A DNA stretch of 40,727 nt. Source: JAHITU01 sp043800905. Its GTDB lineage: Bacteria > Patescibacteriota > Minisyncoccia > Phycocordibacterales > UBA12079. Under the pieces are notes generated by a model. That model worked only from the letters and a program-made list of their open reading frames with translations. It was not told where the DNA came from and made no database searches. Every line of letters starts with the position of its first letter. Position 1 is the stretch's first letter. The position numbers were made by a program, and so were the translations under genes. Positions 15,889-23,151 of this stretch are shown in pieces. The DNA is taken from the NCBI GenBank assembly GCA_043800905.1, contig JAZDMO010000016.1, positions 1-40,727 of the forward strand, given 5' to 3'.

Positions 15889-16050
15889 ATGGAAGAAATA
15901 TTAAGTTTTTTGCTTTTTTATCAGAAACCTATTTGTATTGTAGGAATTTTGTTTATTCTTTTTTTAAATCCATTTTTATTCCTTTATGTTATGAAAAAAG
16001 AAAATAAAAAATTATCTAAGAAAGGTCGCAATTTTCGAATTGTGGACTAA
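15889..16050 (+). CDS. Small single-pass membrane protein, 53 aa
   Basis: Starts at ATG 15889 behind the strong site GGAGGGG. The product, MEEILSFLLFYQKP, then a hydrophobic helix (ICIVGILFILFLNPFLFLYV) and a basic tail (KKENKKLSKKGRNFRIVD), would be a one-pass protein with the tail in the cytoplasm. It resembles the 38-aa gene at 16574 in plan (short N-terminus with an FxxFYxxP pattern, one helix, basic end). A terminator follows 45 bases after the stop. Family unknown. Confidence 0.65.
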   Translation: MEEILSFLLFYQKPICIVGILFILFLNPFLFLYVMKKENKKLSKKGRNFRIVD

Positions 16051-16095
16051 CTATCTAAAGAAGGTTTAGTAGATACATATAAATTGTTATTTTTT

Positions 16096-16136
16096 AACCT
16101 CGTGTGGATTCTATCCACACGGGGTTTCGTTTTTTA
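16096..16136 (+). terminator. Intrinsic terminator
   Basis: AACCTCGTGTGGA / TCCACACGGGGTT with a five-base loop, then TCGTTTTTTATTTTT. Confidence 0.88.
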
Positions 16137-16174
16137 TTTTTAATTTTATATAATTAAAATATATAAACACTAAT

Positions 16175-16492
16175 ATGGTTTGGAAAAAAATAATTTATAT
16201 TTCTCTTTGGGTGATTTTGGGGATTATTGTCCAATTCATTCTTCACGCTGTAATCGAAATATCAGAAATTAAATTTGCCTTTTTGCAGGGAACTATTCCT
16301 GCTAATAAAACTTTTTTTGGTTTTGGTTTTTGTGTTTTGCCTGTAATTGTTCAATTAATTTTGTTACTTCTCGGAATTTTGGGCGGTTTATTTTCAGGGT
16401 TTTATTGGTGGAATGCTTATTATATAAAAAGACCTAAAAAGAAAAACATTTCTCAAAAACCAAATCGCGAAGTTAATTTATATAAATTTTAA
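16175..16492 (+). CDS. Two-pass membrane protein, hypothetical (105 aa)
   Basis: Two hydrophobic segments (about 6-28, IIYISLWVILGIIVQFIL, and about 50-75, VLPVIVQLILLLLGILGGLF) joined by a polar loop containing FLQGTIPANKTFFGF, and a basic cytoplasmic-type tail (KRPKKKNISQKPNR). No Shine-Dalgarno site is seen; a TATATAATTAAAATATATAA stretch immediately upstream may contain the -10 box. Similar proteins with 'PANKTFF'-type loops are common hypothetical membrane proteins in CPR genomes, as far as I recall; no function can be given. Confidence 0.75.
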   Translation: MVWKKIIYISLWVILGIIVQFILHAVIEISEIKFAFLQGTIPANKTFFGFGFCVLPVIVQLILLLLGILGGLFSGFYWWNAYYIKRPKKKNISQKPNREVNLYKF

Positions 16493-16513
16493 ATTGATTT
16501 TTGAACTTTTTTA

Positions 16514-16540
16514 AAGTAACCTAATACTAGGTGTTACTTA
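16514..16540. promoter_or_regulatory. Palindrome AAGTAACCT...AGGTGTTACTT upstream of small genes
   Basis: A near-perfect inverted repeat lies about 35 bases before the ATG at 16574. Its half-site AGTAACC resembles the palindromes at 15501 and 15565. It could be an operator or a hairpin in the leader. Confidence 0.35.
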
Positions 16541-16573
16541 AAATAACTCTTTTATAAAAAAGGGAGGTAATTT

Positions 16574-16690
16574 ATGTTCGAATTTCTCATGTTTTATAGA
16601 GGCCCAATTTTTCTTGTTTTGGTTATGTCTTTGCCAATTCTTGTTTACTTAAAGATTATTTTTTCTATTAAAAAGCATATCAGAAAATAA
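16574..16690 (+). CDS. Micro membrane protein, 38 aa
   Basis: ATG 16574 is preceded by GGGAGG at ideal spacing. The peptide is MFEFLMFYRGP, a hydrophobic helix (IFLVLVMSLPILVYLKIIF) and a basic end (SIKKHIRK). It shares its layout with the 53-aa protein at 15889. It is followed 26 bases later by the 134-aa gene, so the two probably form one unit ending at the terminator at 17135-17180. Too short for family recognition; support comes from the ribosome binding site and membrane topology. Confidence 0.55.
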   Translation: MFEFLMFYRGPIFLVLVMSLPILVYLKIIFSIKKHIRK

Positions 16691-16716
16691 ACAAATTATT
16701 TTAAAAGGAGAAAAAG

Positions 16717-17121
16717 ATGAGTTCTGTATTTGATATTTTTTTTCAGGCAAATAATTGGCATTTTTTATTTATTGTTTTTATTGTTGTTTTGGTTATTGAT
16801 CTTGCTTTTCTTTGTATTGATCGTCCTAATCACAATAACTCTAAAAAAGAAATTTCTGAGAGAAAGAAGGAAGAAACGTTAGAAGGATTAATTCCTTTTT
16901 CTCATAAAGAATCAGGAATTGGAAATGTTTTTTATATTGGTCTTTGTCCCGTTTGTTCTTTATCTAAAGTTAAAAAAACTTGTCGTCTTTGCAAAGGAAA
17001 AGGAATTGGAAAAGAGTGTAATATTTTATTGATAGATCTTTTAGAAACTTACCCTGAGTGGTTCATTACTAAAATCGATAAAATTAAATTATCGACAGGG
17101 GAAATAAAGTTTATAAAGTAA
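16717..17121 (+). CDS. Membrane-anchored zinc-ribbon-like protein (134 aa)
   Basis: An N-terminal transmembrane helix (HFLFIVFIVVLVIDLAFLCI, about 15-34), a charged linker rich in Lys and Glu, then a Cys cluster CPVCSLSKVKKTCRLCKGKG followed by IGKEC (about 87-111) that looks like a DnaJ-type or zinc-ribbon metal site, and a short C-terminal domain. A strong AAGGAG site precedes the ATG. Probably co-transcribed with the 38-aa gene. I do not recognise the family; it could sense or bind a partner at the inner face of the membrane. Confidence 0.8.
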   Translation: MSSVFDIFFQANNWHFLFIVFIVVLVIDLAFLCIDRPNHNNSKKEISERKKEETLEGLIPFSHKESGIGNVFYIGLCPVCSLSKVKKTCRLCKGKGIGKECNILLIDLLETYPEWFITKIDKIKLSTGEIKFIK

Positions 17122-17134
17122 TTGTCGCCATAAA

Positions 17135-17180
17135 ATCGACGGTTTTGTTTAGGGGAATAAAGCCGTCGGTTTTCTTTTTT
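17135..17180 (+). terminator. Intrinsic terminator after the zinc-ribbon gene
   Basis: CGACGGTTTT pairs with AAAGCCGTCG (one bulged G), followed by GTTTTCTTTTTTC. Confidence 0.8.
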
Positions 17181-17252
17181 CTTATTTTGTTGAATAAAAA
17201 GTCTTGACATTTTTTTAAAAAAGGGTTTTTGAGATTTTTTAATAAAAAAAGA

Positions 17253-17281
17253 TTGACATTAGGTTTTTGGATTGTAATAAT
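17253..17281 (+). promoter_or_regulatory. Strong sigma-70-type promoter
   Basis: A consensus TTGACA (17253-17258) is followed 16 bases later by TAATAA (or 17 bases later by AATAAT), with TG just upstream. It drives the short transcript that ends at 17418, and possibly readthrough into the surface-protein genes. Confidence 0.7.
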
Positions 17282-17286
17282 GGAAG

Positions 17287-17418
17287 TATAGAAATAAAAA
17301 AGGGAGAGATTTGAAATATTTATAAAAATTAAAAAGACACTGTGAACTGTGATTATTATTGGTTACCTTAAATCATAGGGAGTGAATGGTAAACCCGACT
17401 TTATTAGTCGGTTTTTTT
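17287..17418 (+). ncRNA. Candidate small RNA or leader RNA, about 130 nt
   Basis: The region runs from the predicted start of the consensus promoter to an intrinsic terminator and contains no credible ORF (an AGGGAGAG-like site at about 17304 leads only to a four-codon frame). A hairpin GGTTACC...GGTAAACC (about 17371-17397) can form, partly competing with the terminator stem ACCCGACT/AGTCGGT. That arrangement could also be an attenuator or riboswitch for the surface-protein gene at 17584. I do not recognise a known riboswitch class. Confidence 0.5.
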
Positions 17419-17419
17419 G
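17393..17419 (+). terminator. Terminator of the candidate small RNA
   Basis: CCGAC / GTCGG stem (extended by A-T pairs) with loop TTTATTA, then TTTTTTTG. Confidence 0.8.
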
Positions 17420-17469
17420 TTTAAAAACCGAAAATAATAAAGACATGTATTCAAAAAAATACAAACGAA

Positions 17470-17517
17470 AAACCACGCAAGAATCTAATTGAGGATTTTT
17501 GTGTGGTTTTTTGTTTA
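17470..17517 (+). terminator. Second tandem terminator
   Basis: AAAACCACGCAA pairs with TTGTGTGGTTTT across an inner arm, followed by TTGTTTATT. Only about 50 bases separate it from the first terminator and no gene lies between, so it either backs up the first or ends another tiny transcript. Confidence 0.75.
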
Positions 17518-17583
17518 TTAAGAACAAAAAAATCGGTCGATTGTTTTTTAAAATAATTATTAATTTATTAAAAAAGAAAAAAT

Positions 17584-18552
17584 ATGAATAAAATAAAAAA
17601 TTTAATTAAGGCTAGTCCAGTTTTTGCTGCTGTTGCTGGTCTTTTGTTTGCTGGAGTTGCTTCAGCGGCTCTTTTAAAGGTTTATACAACAACAACAGGA
17701 ACAGCTGATGCAAAACAATCAGTAACATTTGACGGTCTTAGTGATGTTGATAACGTATATACGATTGGTAATTCTCCAGCTATTGCAGGTAATACTTATG
17801 AAGACTCTGATACTTTGTATAATAAGTCAGTAACAACTGCACCAATTAAATTTGTAACAAATCAATGTATGACTGGAGGGGGTTATTGTGGTTGGGGTGA
17901 AATTCATGATGAAGATGGAGTAAATACTTCGTATTGGAGTACAGTAACTCTTGATAATAAAGATGAAAATTGGGTTCGCAAGGATAATGACACAACACAA
18001 GGAGTATTAACTTACGAATTGGCTTCTGATAAATTTAATTATGTGTTTGAAGCCACAGGGCTTATTCCATCGAAAGGATATTCTTTAATTTATTATGCTG
18101 ATGAATCAAATAGGTTTGAAGATTGGGGAGGAAATAATCCTGGAAAATTAATTGCTACATTTACTACTGATTCTGAAGGAAATATAGTTTCAACTAGTGG
18201 AAGTAAGAATCTTTCTATGAATTTACCTCATGTCAATGATGCTAATATTGATGAGTATGATTATTGTAAAACTGTAGAAGATGGTGGAACAGGAGATATG
18301 TATAATATGTGTCACGGAGCAAAAGTTTGGTTAGTTCCTTCAAGTGACTATTCTTCTCCTGAATTAACAGTATGGAATCCAGAAAATTATTTATTTGAGA
18401 CAGATTTAATTACTTATGATGATACTGATTCAGATACAGTTCCATTAAATATGTTTGAAGGCCAGTTGAATTTCTTTATCAAGAATGTTCTTGATATTGC
18501 TTTGGCTCCTGGAGAATATAAAGTTAAGACTGAAGTACAACCAGTTATCTAA
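17584..18552 (+). CDS. Secreted protein of unknown family (322 aa)
   Basis: Signal peptide MNKIKNLIKASPVFAAVAG continuing to VASA, with likely cleavage near residue 28. The mature part is acidic and rich in Asp, Asn, Thr and Tyr, with few Lys, typical of an extracellular protein. It has two Cys pairs (CMTGGGYC near 98-105 and C...C near 225-242) and GFIPSKGYSLIYY-like beta-strand segments. No catalytic motif is visible. It heads a run of four exported proteins and lies after a promoter and two terminators that may control it. It may be a major surface or S-layer-like protein; the low complexity of the Thr-rich N-terminus and gene position support high expression only weakly. Confidence 0.8.
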   Translation: MNKIKNLIKASPVFAAVAGLLFAGVASAALLKVYTTTTGTADAKQSVTFDGLSDVDNVYTIGNSPAIAGNTYEDSDTLYNKSVTTAPIKFVTNQCMTGGGYCGWGEIHDEDGVNTSYWSTVTLDNKDENWVRKDNDTTQGVLTYELASDKFNYVFEATGLIPSKGYSLIYYADESNRFEDWGGNNPGKLIATFTTDSEGNIVSTSGSKNLSMNLPHVNDANIDEYDYCKTVEDGGTGDMYNMCHGAKVWLVPSSDYSSPELTVWNPENYLFETDLITYDDTDSDTVPLNMFEGQLNFFIKNVLDIALAPGEYKVKTEVQPVI

Positions 18553-18591
18553 AAATTTAGATAAGTCTATTCCCATTTTAAATGGGGGTAG

Positions 18592-18627
18592 AAGCAAGTT
18601 TGTTTAATTCAAACAAACTTGCTTCTG
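18592..18627. repeat. Perfect inverted repeat before the 185-aa surface gene
   Basis: AGCAAGTTTGTTT and its exact complement flank a short AATT-centred loop, ending ten bases before the ATG at 18637. No T-run follows, so it is a leader or intercistronic hairpin rather than a terminator. Confidence 0.75.
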
Positions 18628-18636
18628 CGAAAAAAT

Positions 18637-19194
18637 ATGAAAAAAATATTTACAATTGGTTTGCTGTTTGTAATGAGTTTTTTTGTGGTGCCTTTTTGTT
18701 ATGCTCAATTGAGTTTTTATGTAAAAGCAAATGGAAGTGCAGAGGTTTCGGCTCCCAGTTTTTATATTGGATCGGCACAAGATGAAACTCTTTTGATTAA
18801 TCAAACCGTTGATGAATGTAGGGCTTTTGATATTAGTGATACTTATAGAACTTTCAAAACGGAAGAATTAGAAACCGTTGATTTTAGTTACACTCCTAAA
18901 TTAGAATTTTCAGTTAGAGCTAGGGTATTAAATACTAGTACAACAACTCCACAAGATCTTATTTTGAATTTTGGGTATTTAGATAACAATGGAATTGCCT
19001 ACCAGCTTGCTTCAAAAACTGTTTTGGCTTATAACGACTTTACTAATTATGAATTATCTCCAATCTTGGCATCAGAAAAACCAACTAATGTAAAAAGTTT
19101 TTACTATGAATTTAAAAAAGGTTGCCTAGAGTGTGAATATTCAATTAGTAAATGTGCCAGTGGTTTTTATACAAAAGTAGAAATGACAAAATAA
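18637..19194 (+). CDS. Secreted protein, unknown family (185 aa)
   Basis: Signal peptide MKKIFTIGLLFVMSFFVVPF with cleavage near CYAQ. The mature protein starts LSFYVKANGSAEVSAPSFYI and appears to be all-beta, with a Cys pair near the C-terminus (CLECEYSISKC). It starts after a perfect hairpin, and its stop is one base before the next ATG, so it forms an operon with the dockerin gene. The mature N-terminus (ATG 18637) is preferred over an in-frame TTG six codons upstream, which lies inside the hairpin region. No family recognised. Confidence 0.8.
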   Translation: MKKIFTIGLLFVMSFFVVPFCYAQLSFYVKANGSAEVSAPSFYIGSAQDETLLINQTVDECRAFDISDTYRTFKTEELETVDFSYTPKLEFSVRARVLNTSTTTPQDLILNFGYLDNNGIAYQLASKTVLAYNDFTNYELSPILASEKPTNVKSFYYEFKKGCLECEYSISKCASGFYTKVEMTK

Positions 19195-19195
19195 A

Positions 19196-19858
19196 ATGAA
19201 AAATAAATTTATAAAAATTTTAATCTTTTTCTTTATAATTTTTACGATTAGTTTTTTTACTAATTCTGTTTCCGCCCAAGAAAGTTTGATTTTAGAAAAA
19301 ATAACAGATTGCGGCTCTGTTTTTTCTGGAAACAAAGCCTATATGGAATTAAAAATGATAAATAATAGTGGTGAAATTATGAAGGGTGTTTTAGATTTTA
19401 CAGCTTATCAGAAATTGGAATTGTTTGATGGGGAGGGAATTACTGTTAGGTTTTTACCAAATAAAAATATAAATGAGTGGAAAGATTCTTCTGAGTGGGT
19501 AAATGGGTCTGTTACTTTTGATGATTTTGATATTCCTTCTGGGGAAACTTTTGTTACCGTTGAAATTATAACTCACCCAGCTTTGCTTGCTGATGTTTAC
19601 TCTTTTCTTCTTTCTTTGAGTGGAACTAATGACAGCGGAGAAGAATACCAGTCTAAGCCAGTAGCTGGAGGAGGGCCAATTTGGGGGAGTTTTTCGTCTC
19701 TCGGTGATATTAATGGTGATGGCAAAATAGATAAATATGATTTTGCTTTATTAATGTTTTATTGGGGAGAATCGGTTTCTGGAATTACTGTTGATTTAAA
19801 TGGAGATGGAATTGTTGATAAATATGACTTATCATTATTAATGTTTAATTGGGATTAA
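19196..19858 (+). CDS. Secreted dockerin-domain protein (220 aa)
   Basis: Signal peptide (about 1-27, ending SVSAQ), a beta-sandwich-like domain (about 28-155), a linker, and a C-terminal type I dockerin-like domain with two Ca-binding loops: GDINGDGKIDKYDFALLMF and VDLNGDGIVDKYDLSLLMF (about 170-218). Each loop has the DxNxDGxxDxxD pattern of dockerins. Dockerins bind cohesin domains on a scaffold. The gene is one base after the 185-aa protein gene, and 123 bases before a gene for a cohesin-like, membrane-anchored protein, so the partner may be next door. Confidence 0.88.
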   Translation: MKNKFIKILIFFFIIFTISFFTNSVSAQESLILEKITDCGSVFSGNKAYMELKMINNSGEIMKGVLDFTAYQKLELFDGEGITVRFLPNKNINEWKDSSEWVNGSVTFDDFDIPSGETFVTVEIITHPALLADVYSFLLSLSGTNDSGEEYQSKPVAGGGPIWGSFSSLGDINGDGKIDKYDFALLMFYWGESVSGITVDLNGDGIVDKYDLSLLMFNWD

Positions 19859-19981
19859 TTAAATGAATCCTTTTAGAGACTTGGAGAGATAATTTGATTT
19901 ATGTTATGTTAAAAAAATATAGAAGAAATATTAATAATTTAACTCGAGTACGTTTACTTTTGGTAAACGATCTCTAACAGG

Positions 19982-20911
19982 ATGAATAAAATTAAAATAT
20001 TTAAAATTATAAGTATCTGTTTCTTGGGAGTTTTTTTCTTTACTGAAGTTTTTGCCTCAGGTCCAATTGTTTCTGTTTTTCCTACAGGTTTAGATAAAGG
20101 GGTAGGAAGTACTTTTGTTGCTAAAATTCAATTAGATTCTAATGGATCAAATGTCTGCGCTGTTGAGGGAAAAATAAAATTAGACAAGTTATCTTGTGAA
20201 AATATTATTTTAGGAAAGGGTTTAATGGCTCAAAAGTTTCCAACCTGTGACGATCTTAGTTTTTTGATTGGTATTCCCAAGTGTAAAATTGATGGAAAAG
20301 ATTTATTCTCAGTTTTTGTTAAAGCGACGGAATCTGGTTTGGCTGAGATAAGTTTAACTGATTTGGAATTGATTGGTGTCGGTGTTCCGTTATCTTTTGA
20401 TTCTTTCAGTGGATTTTATAATCTAAAAAACGATTTAGTTCCAAGTTTTGATGATGAGGATTCTGCTTTGATTTGTTCTTGTGATAGTTGGGGAGAATGG
20501 ACTGGAGATATAAAAGAAAATTGTGGAAAAGGAGGGTGTGCAGAAAACCAAACCTTACAAACGCGTGAGAGAATTTGCGATCCAAGTTTGTGTGACTTTG
20601 AAATTGAAAATCGTTGTGTGGTAAATGATATTTGTTCTTTAAATTTAAATAGCATAAATTCTTCCCAAACAGCTTCTGTTATTGGTTCCCTAGGTTCTAT
20701 TCCCAAGAAGTGGTTATTTGGAGGGATGGTCTTTTTGGTATTCATTTTTTATGTTATTAGATTCTTTTTAGAAAATAAAAGAAAATATTTTAATTCTAAA
20801 ACTAATCATTTTGTAGATAGACGTACTTCTCCTTTTTCTGATCGTAGGAAAAAAAATATTGGATATATTTATGAACGACGACGTATTCCTGATAGACGAA
20901 TGGTCGCATAG
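19982..20911 (+). CDS. Membrane-anchored protein with cohesin-like and thrombospondin-like domains (309 aa)
   Basis: Signal peptide (1-26, ending VFAS). Residues about 27-148 (PIVSVFPTGLDKGVGSTF, then a strand-rich stretch with VCAVEGKIKLD and GLAEISLTDLELIG) look like a cohesin-type beta-sandwich. Residues about 166-218 (DSWGEWTG...NQTLQTRERICDP with six Cys) resemble a thrombospondin type 1 repeat. A Ser-rich linker, a transmembrane helix (244-263) and an Arg-rich cytoplasmic tail with repeated DRR (FVDRR, FSDRR, IPDRR) follow. It could display the neighbouring dockerin protein at the cell surface. The cohesin call is from pattern only. Confidence 0.72.
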   Translation: MNKIKIFKIISICFLGVFFFTEVFASGPIVSVFPTGLDKGVGSTFVAKIQLDSNGSNVCAVEGKIKLDKLSCENIILGKGLMAQKFPTCDDLSFLIGIPKCKIDGKDLFSVFVKATESGLAEISLTDLELIGVGVPLSFDSFSGFYNLKNDLVPSFDDEDSALICSCDSWGEWTGDIKENCGKGGCAENQTLQTRERICDPSLCDFEIENRCVVNDICSLNLNSINSSQTASVIGSLGSIPKKWLFGGMVFLVFIFYVIRFFLENKRKYFNSKTNHFVDRRTSPFSDRRKKNIGYIYERRRIPDRRMVA

Positions 20912-20916
20912 TTATT

Positions 20917-20959
20917 AAAACCAGTAGTTTTACACAAAAGTGTTACTGCTGGTTTTTTT
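20917..20959 (+). terminator. Intrinsic terminator of the surface-protein genes
   Basis: AACCAGTAGT / ACTGCTGGTT with an inner ACAC/GTGT arm, followed by TTTTTTG. Confidence 0.9.
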
Positions 20960-20960
20960 G

Positions 20961-20969
20961 TGATATAAT
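20961..20969 (+). promoter_or_regulatory. Extended -10 box TGATATAAT
   Basis: The same nonamer as at 2277 and 39913. Transcription would start about 26 bases before the ATG of the zinc-ribbon gene at 21002. Confidence 0.5.
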
Positions 20970-21001
20970 TTTTGTATTAGTTAAGTTAATAAAATAAAAA
21001 A

Positions 21002-21289
21002 ATGGAAAGACAAATGTATAAAGGTAATTGGAAATGTAGTTTTTGTGGTGAAGCCATCACGGAATTACCTTTTGAACCGAAGGCTGTTAGTAATTTAACT
21101 TGTCGAAAATGTTATGCTTTGGGTAAGGTGGCTCCTAAAATAAACGCAGGAGGAGAAAAGTCAAAGTTTGAAGGAAATTGGAAATGTAGCCAGTGTGGGG
21201 CCCCGATTAAATCACTACCTTTTGAGCCTAAAAATACAAATAATTTAACTTGCATCGATTGTTTCAAAAAATCAAAGGGGATAAGCTAA
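21002..21289 (+). CDS. Small protein with two CxxC zinc-ribbon repeats (95 aa)
   Basis: Two tandem copies of a about 40-residue motif: GNWKCSFCGEAITELPFEP...NLTCRKC and GNWKCSQCGAPIKSLPFEP...NLTCIDC. Each has a CxxC pair, an LPFEP linker and a second CxxC pair, the pattern of the small CPR zinc-ribbon ('CxDxx') proteins often found near translation genes. It sits just before EF-Tu and the S10 cluster, on its own promoter. It probably binds zinc and nucleic acid or a ribosomal factor; the exact role is unknown. Confidence 0.82.
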   Translation: MERQMYKGNWKCSFCGEAITELPFEPKAVSNLTCRKCYALGKVAPKINAGGEKSKFEGNWKCSQCGAPIKSLPFEPKNTNNLTCIDCFKKSKGIS

Positions 21290-21381
21290 AATTTAGCAAA
21301 AAAATATAAAAAACATTATTATTTTTCTTAGGGTGTTAAACTTAGGTAGCTAGACGAAAAAAAAGTTATATTTTGGGATAA

Positions 21382-21416
21382 CAAATCCTTGACTATTTAT
21401 AAGGATTTGCTATTAT
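21382..21416 (+). promoter_or_regulatory. tuf promoter with overlapping inverted repeat
   Basis: TTGACT (21389-21394), 16 bases, TATTAT (21411-21416). An inverted repeat AAATCCTT...AAGGATTT (21383-21408) covers the -35 region and spacer. This could be an operator for a repressor, or chance in AT-rich DNA. Confidence 0.6.
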
Positions 21417-21473
21417 GTGTTGATATATTTTGGGTAAAAACAATTAAAATTATTCGTTAATTAATTAATTATT

Positions 21474-22667
21474 ATGGCTGAACAATATAATAGAGAAAAG
21501 CCTCACGTAAATGTGGGAACAATTGGACACGTAGACCACGGTAAAACAACTCTTACTGCGGCGATTTTGCATTCTTTAAATCTTGCTGGTAAAAAGGTAA
21601 AGATGAGAAATGTTGATGAAATCGATTGTGCTCCTGAAGAAAAAGAAAGAGGAATTACTATTGCTCTTTCACACAATGAATATGAATCTGATACTCGTCA
21701 CTATGCACACATTGATGCTCCGGGACATGCTGACTACATTAAAAACATGATTACTGGTGCTGCTCAAATGGATGGGGCGGTATTGGTGGTAGCTGCTACT
21801 GATGGAGTTATGCCTCAAACTAGAGAACACATTCTTTTAGCTTTGCAGGTTGGAGTGCCTAAGGTAATTGTATTTTTGAATAAATGCGATATGGTGGATG
21901 ATCCAGAAATGATTGATTTAGTGGAAGAAGAAGTTAGAGAACTATTAACTAAATATGAATTTGATGGAGCTAATGCTCCTGTGATTCGAGGTTCAGCTTT
22001 GAAAGCTTTGGAAGCTACTGCTGTAGATGATGCTAATGTTAAAGCAGTTCTATCTTTGGTAGAAGCTATGGATACTTATATTCCAGAACCAGTGAGAGAC
22101 GTTGCAAAACCTTTCTTAATGCCAGTAGAAGATATTTTCTCAATTGAAGGTAGAGGAACTGTGGTAACAGGAAAGATTGATCGAGGAGTTGTTAAAGTTG
22201 GTGAAGAAGTAGAAATTGTTGGTTTGAAAGATACTGTTAAAACAACTGTCACTGGAATTGAAATGTTCAACAAATCATTGTCAGAAGGTATGGCAGGAGA
22301 CAATGCTGGAATTTTGTTGAGAGGAGTTAAAAAAGAAGATATTCACAGAGGTCAAGTGTTAGCAAAGACAGGAACTATTGTTCCTCACACAGACTTTGAA
22401 GCTGAGGTTTACATTTTGAAGAAAGAAGAAGGAGGAAGACATACACCGTTCTTCTCAGGATACAAACCACAATTCTATATTAGAACAACTGACGTTACAG
22501 GAGAAGTTACTTTAGCGGATGGAGTAGAAATGGTTATGCCGGGAGATACAGCTACTTTTAAAGTTAAACTTCATGCCCCAATTGCTCTTGAAGAAATGCA
22601 AAGATTTGCGATTCGAGAAGGAGGAAAGACTGTAGGAGCAGGTGCTGTTACCAAGATTGTCGCTTAG
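21474..22667 (+). CDS. tuf: Translation elongation factor Tu
   Basis: Delivers aminoacyl-tRNA to the ribosome. 397 residues, standard length. Motifs: GHVDHGKTT (G1), DCAPEEKERGITI (switch I), DAPGHADYIKNMI (G3; usually DCPGHADY, here Ala), NKCDMVDD (G4) and SALKALE (G5). Domain II/III end in GGKTVGAGAVTKIV. It leads the S10-L3-L4-L23-L2 cluster, with S10 27 bases downstream. No Shine-Dalgarno site; upstream is a TAATTAATTAATT run. Confidence 0.98.
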   Translation: MAEQYNREKPHVNVGTIGHVDHGKTTLTAAILHSLNLAGKKVKMRNVDEIDCAPEEKERGITIALSHNEYESDTRHYAHIDAPGHADYIKNMITGAAQMDGAVLVVAATDGVMPQTREHILLALQVGVPKVIVFLNKCDMVDDPEMIDLVEEEVRELLTKYEFDGANAPVIRGSALKALEATAVDDANVKAVLSLVEAMDTYIPEPVRDVAKPFLMPVEDIFSIEGRGTVVTGKIDRGVVKVGEEVEIVGLKDTVKTTVTGIEMFNKSLSEGMAGDNAGILLRGVKKEDIHRGQVLAKTGTIVPHTDFEAEVYILKKEEGGRHTPFFSGYKPQFYIRTTDVTGEVTLADGVEMVMPGDTATFKVKLHAPIALEEMQRFAIREGGKTVGAGAVTKIVA

Positions 22668-22694
22668 TTTTATTGAAAATTTAACAAAAATATT

Positions 22695-23072
22695 ATGGTC
22701 GTTAAAGAAAAAGGTACTGCAGAAGCAGTAAAAGATACTAAGAAAAAAGCTGAAAAAGAAGTATCTATAAATAAGTTGAGAATTAAGGTGAGTGCTTATG
22801 AGCATAAAATCCTTGATACTTCCGTAAAACAAATTATGGATACCGCCTTTAAATTTGATGCTGAATTACGCGGACCAGTGCCTTTGCCGATAACGACTAA
22901 AAAATATACTGTAAATCGTTCAACTTTTATTTATAAAGATGCTCGAGAACAGTTTGAGATGAGAATCCATAAAAGATTGATTGATATCTTGAGTCCGTCT
23001 CAAAAATTGATCGAAGCCCTTACAAATTTGAATTTGCCTTCAGGAGTTGATATTGATGTTAAATTAATGTAA
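22695..23072 (+). CDS. rpsJ: Ribosomal protein S10
   Basis: Small-subunit protein, also NusE in antitermination. The 125-residue product has the conserved LRIKVSAYEHKILD, VPLPITTKKY, SREQFEMRIHKR-like block and IDVKLM end. It carries a Lys/Glu-rich N-terminal extension of about 22 residues (MVVKEKGTAEAVKDTKKKAE) compared with typical 102-residue S10. It follows tuf by 27 bases and is separated from rplC by a long structured spacer. Confidence 0.96.
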   Translation: MVVKEKGTAEAVKDTKKKAEKEVSINKLRIKVSAYEHKILDTSVKQIMDTAFKFDAELRGPVPLPITTKKYTVNRSTFIYKDAREQFEMRIHKRLIDILSPSQKLIEALTNLNLPSGVDIDVKLM

Positions 23073-23151
23073 TTAATTCCACCCACCAACAAAAAATTAA
23101 ATAAAATCCAAATTTTGTTTAATTTTTTGTTGGTGGTTTGTGGATTAATTA
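23072..23151 (+). repeat. Large hairpin after rpsJ
   Basis: A nearly perfect stem-loop starts at the S10 stop codon: an outer stem ATTAAT(T)CCAC / GTGGATTAAT, a 19-bp inner stem CCACCAACAAAAAATTAAA with its exact complement, and a top stem AAAAT/ATTTT. There is no U-run, so it is probably a processing or mRNA-stability element inside the operon. Confidence 0.85.
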
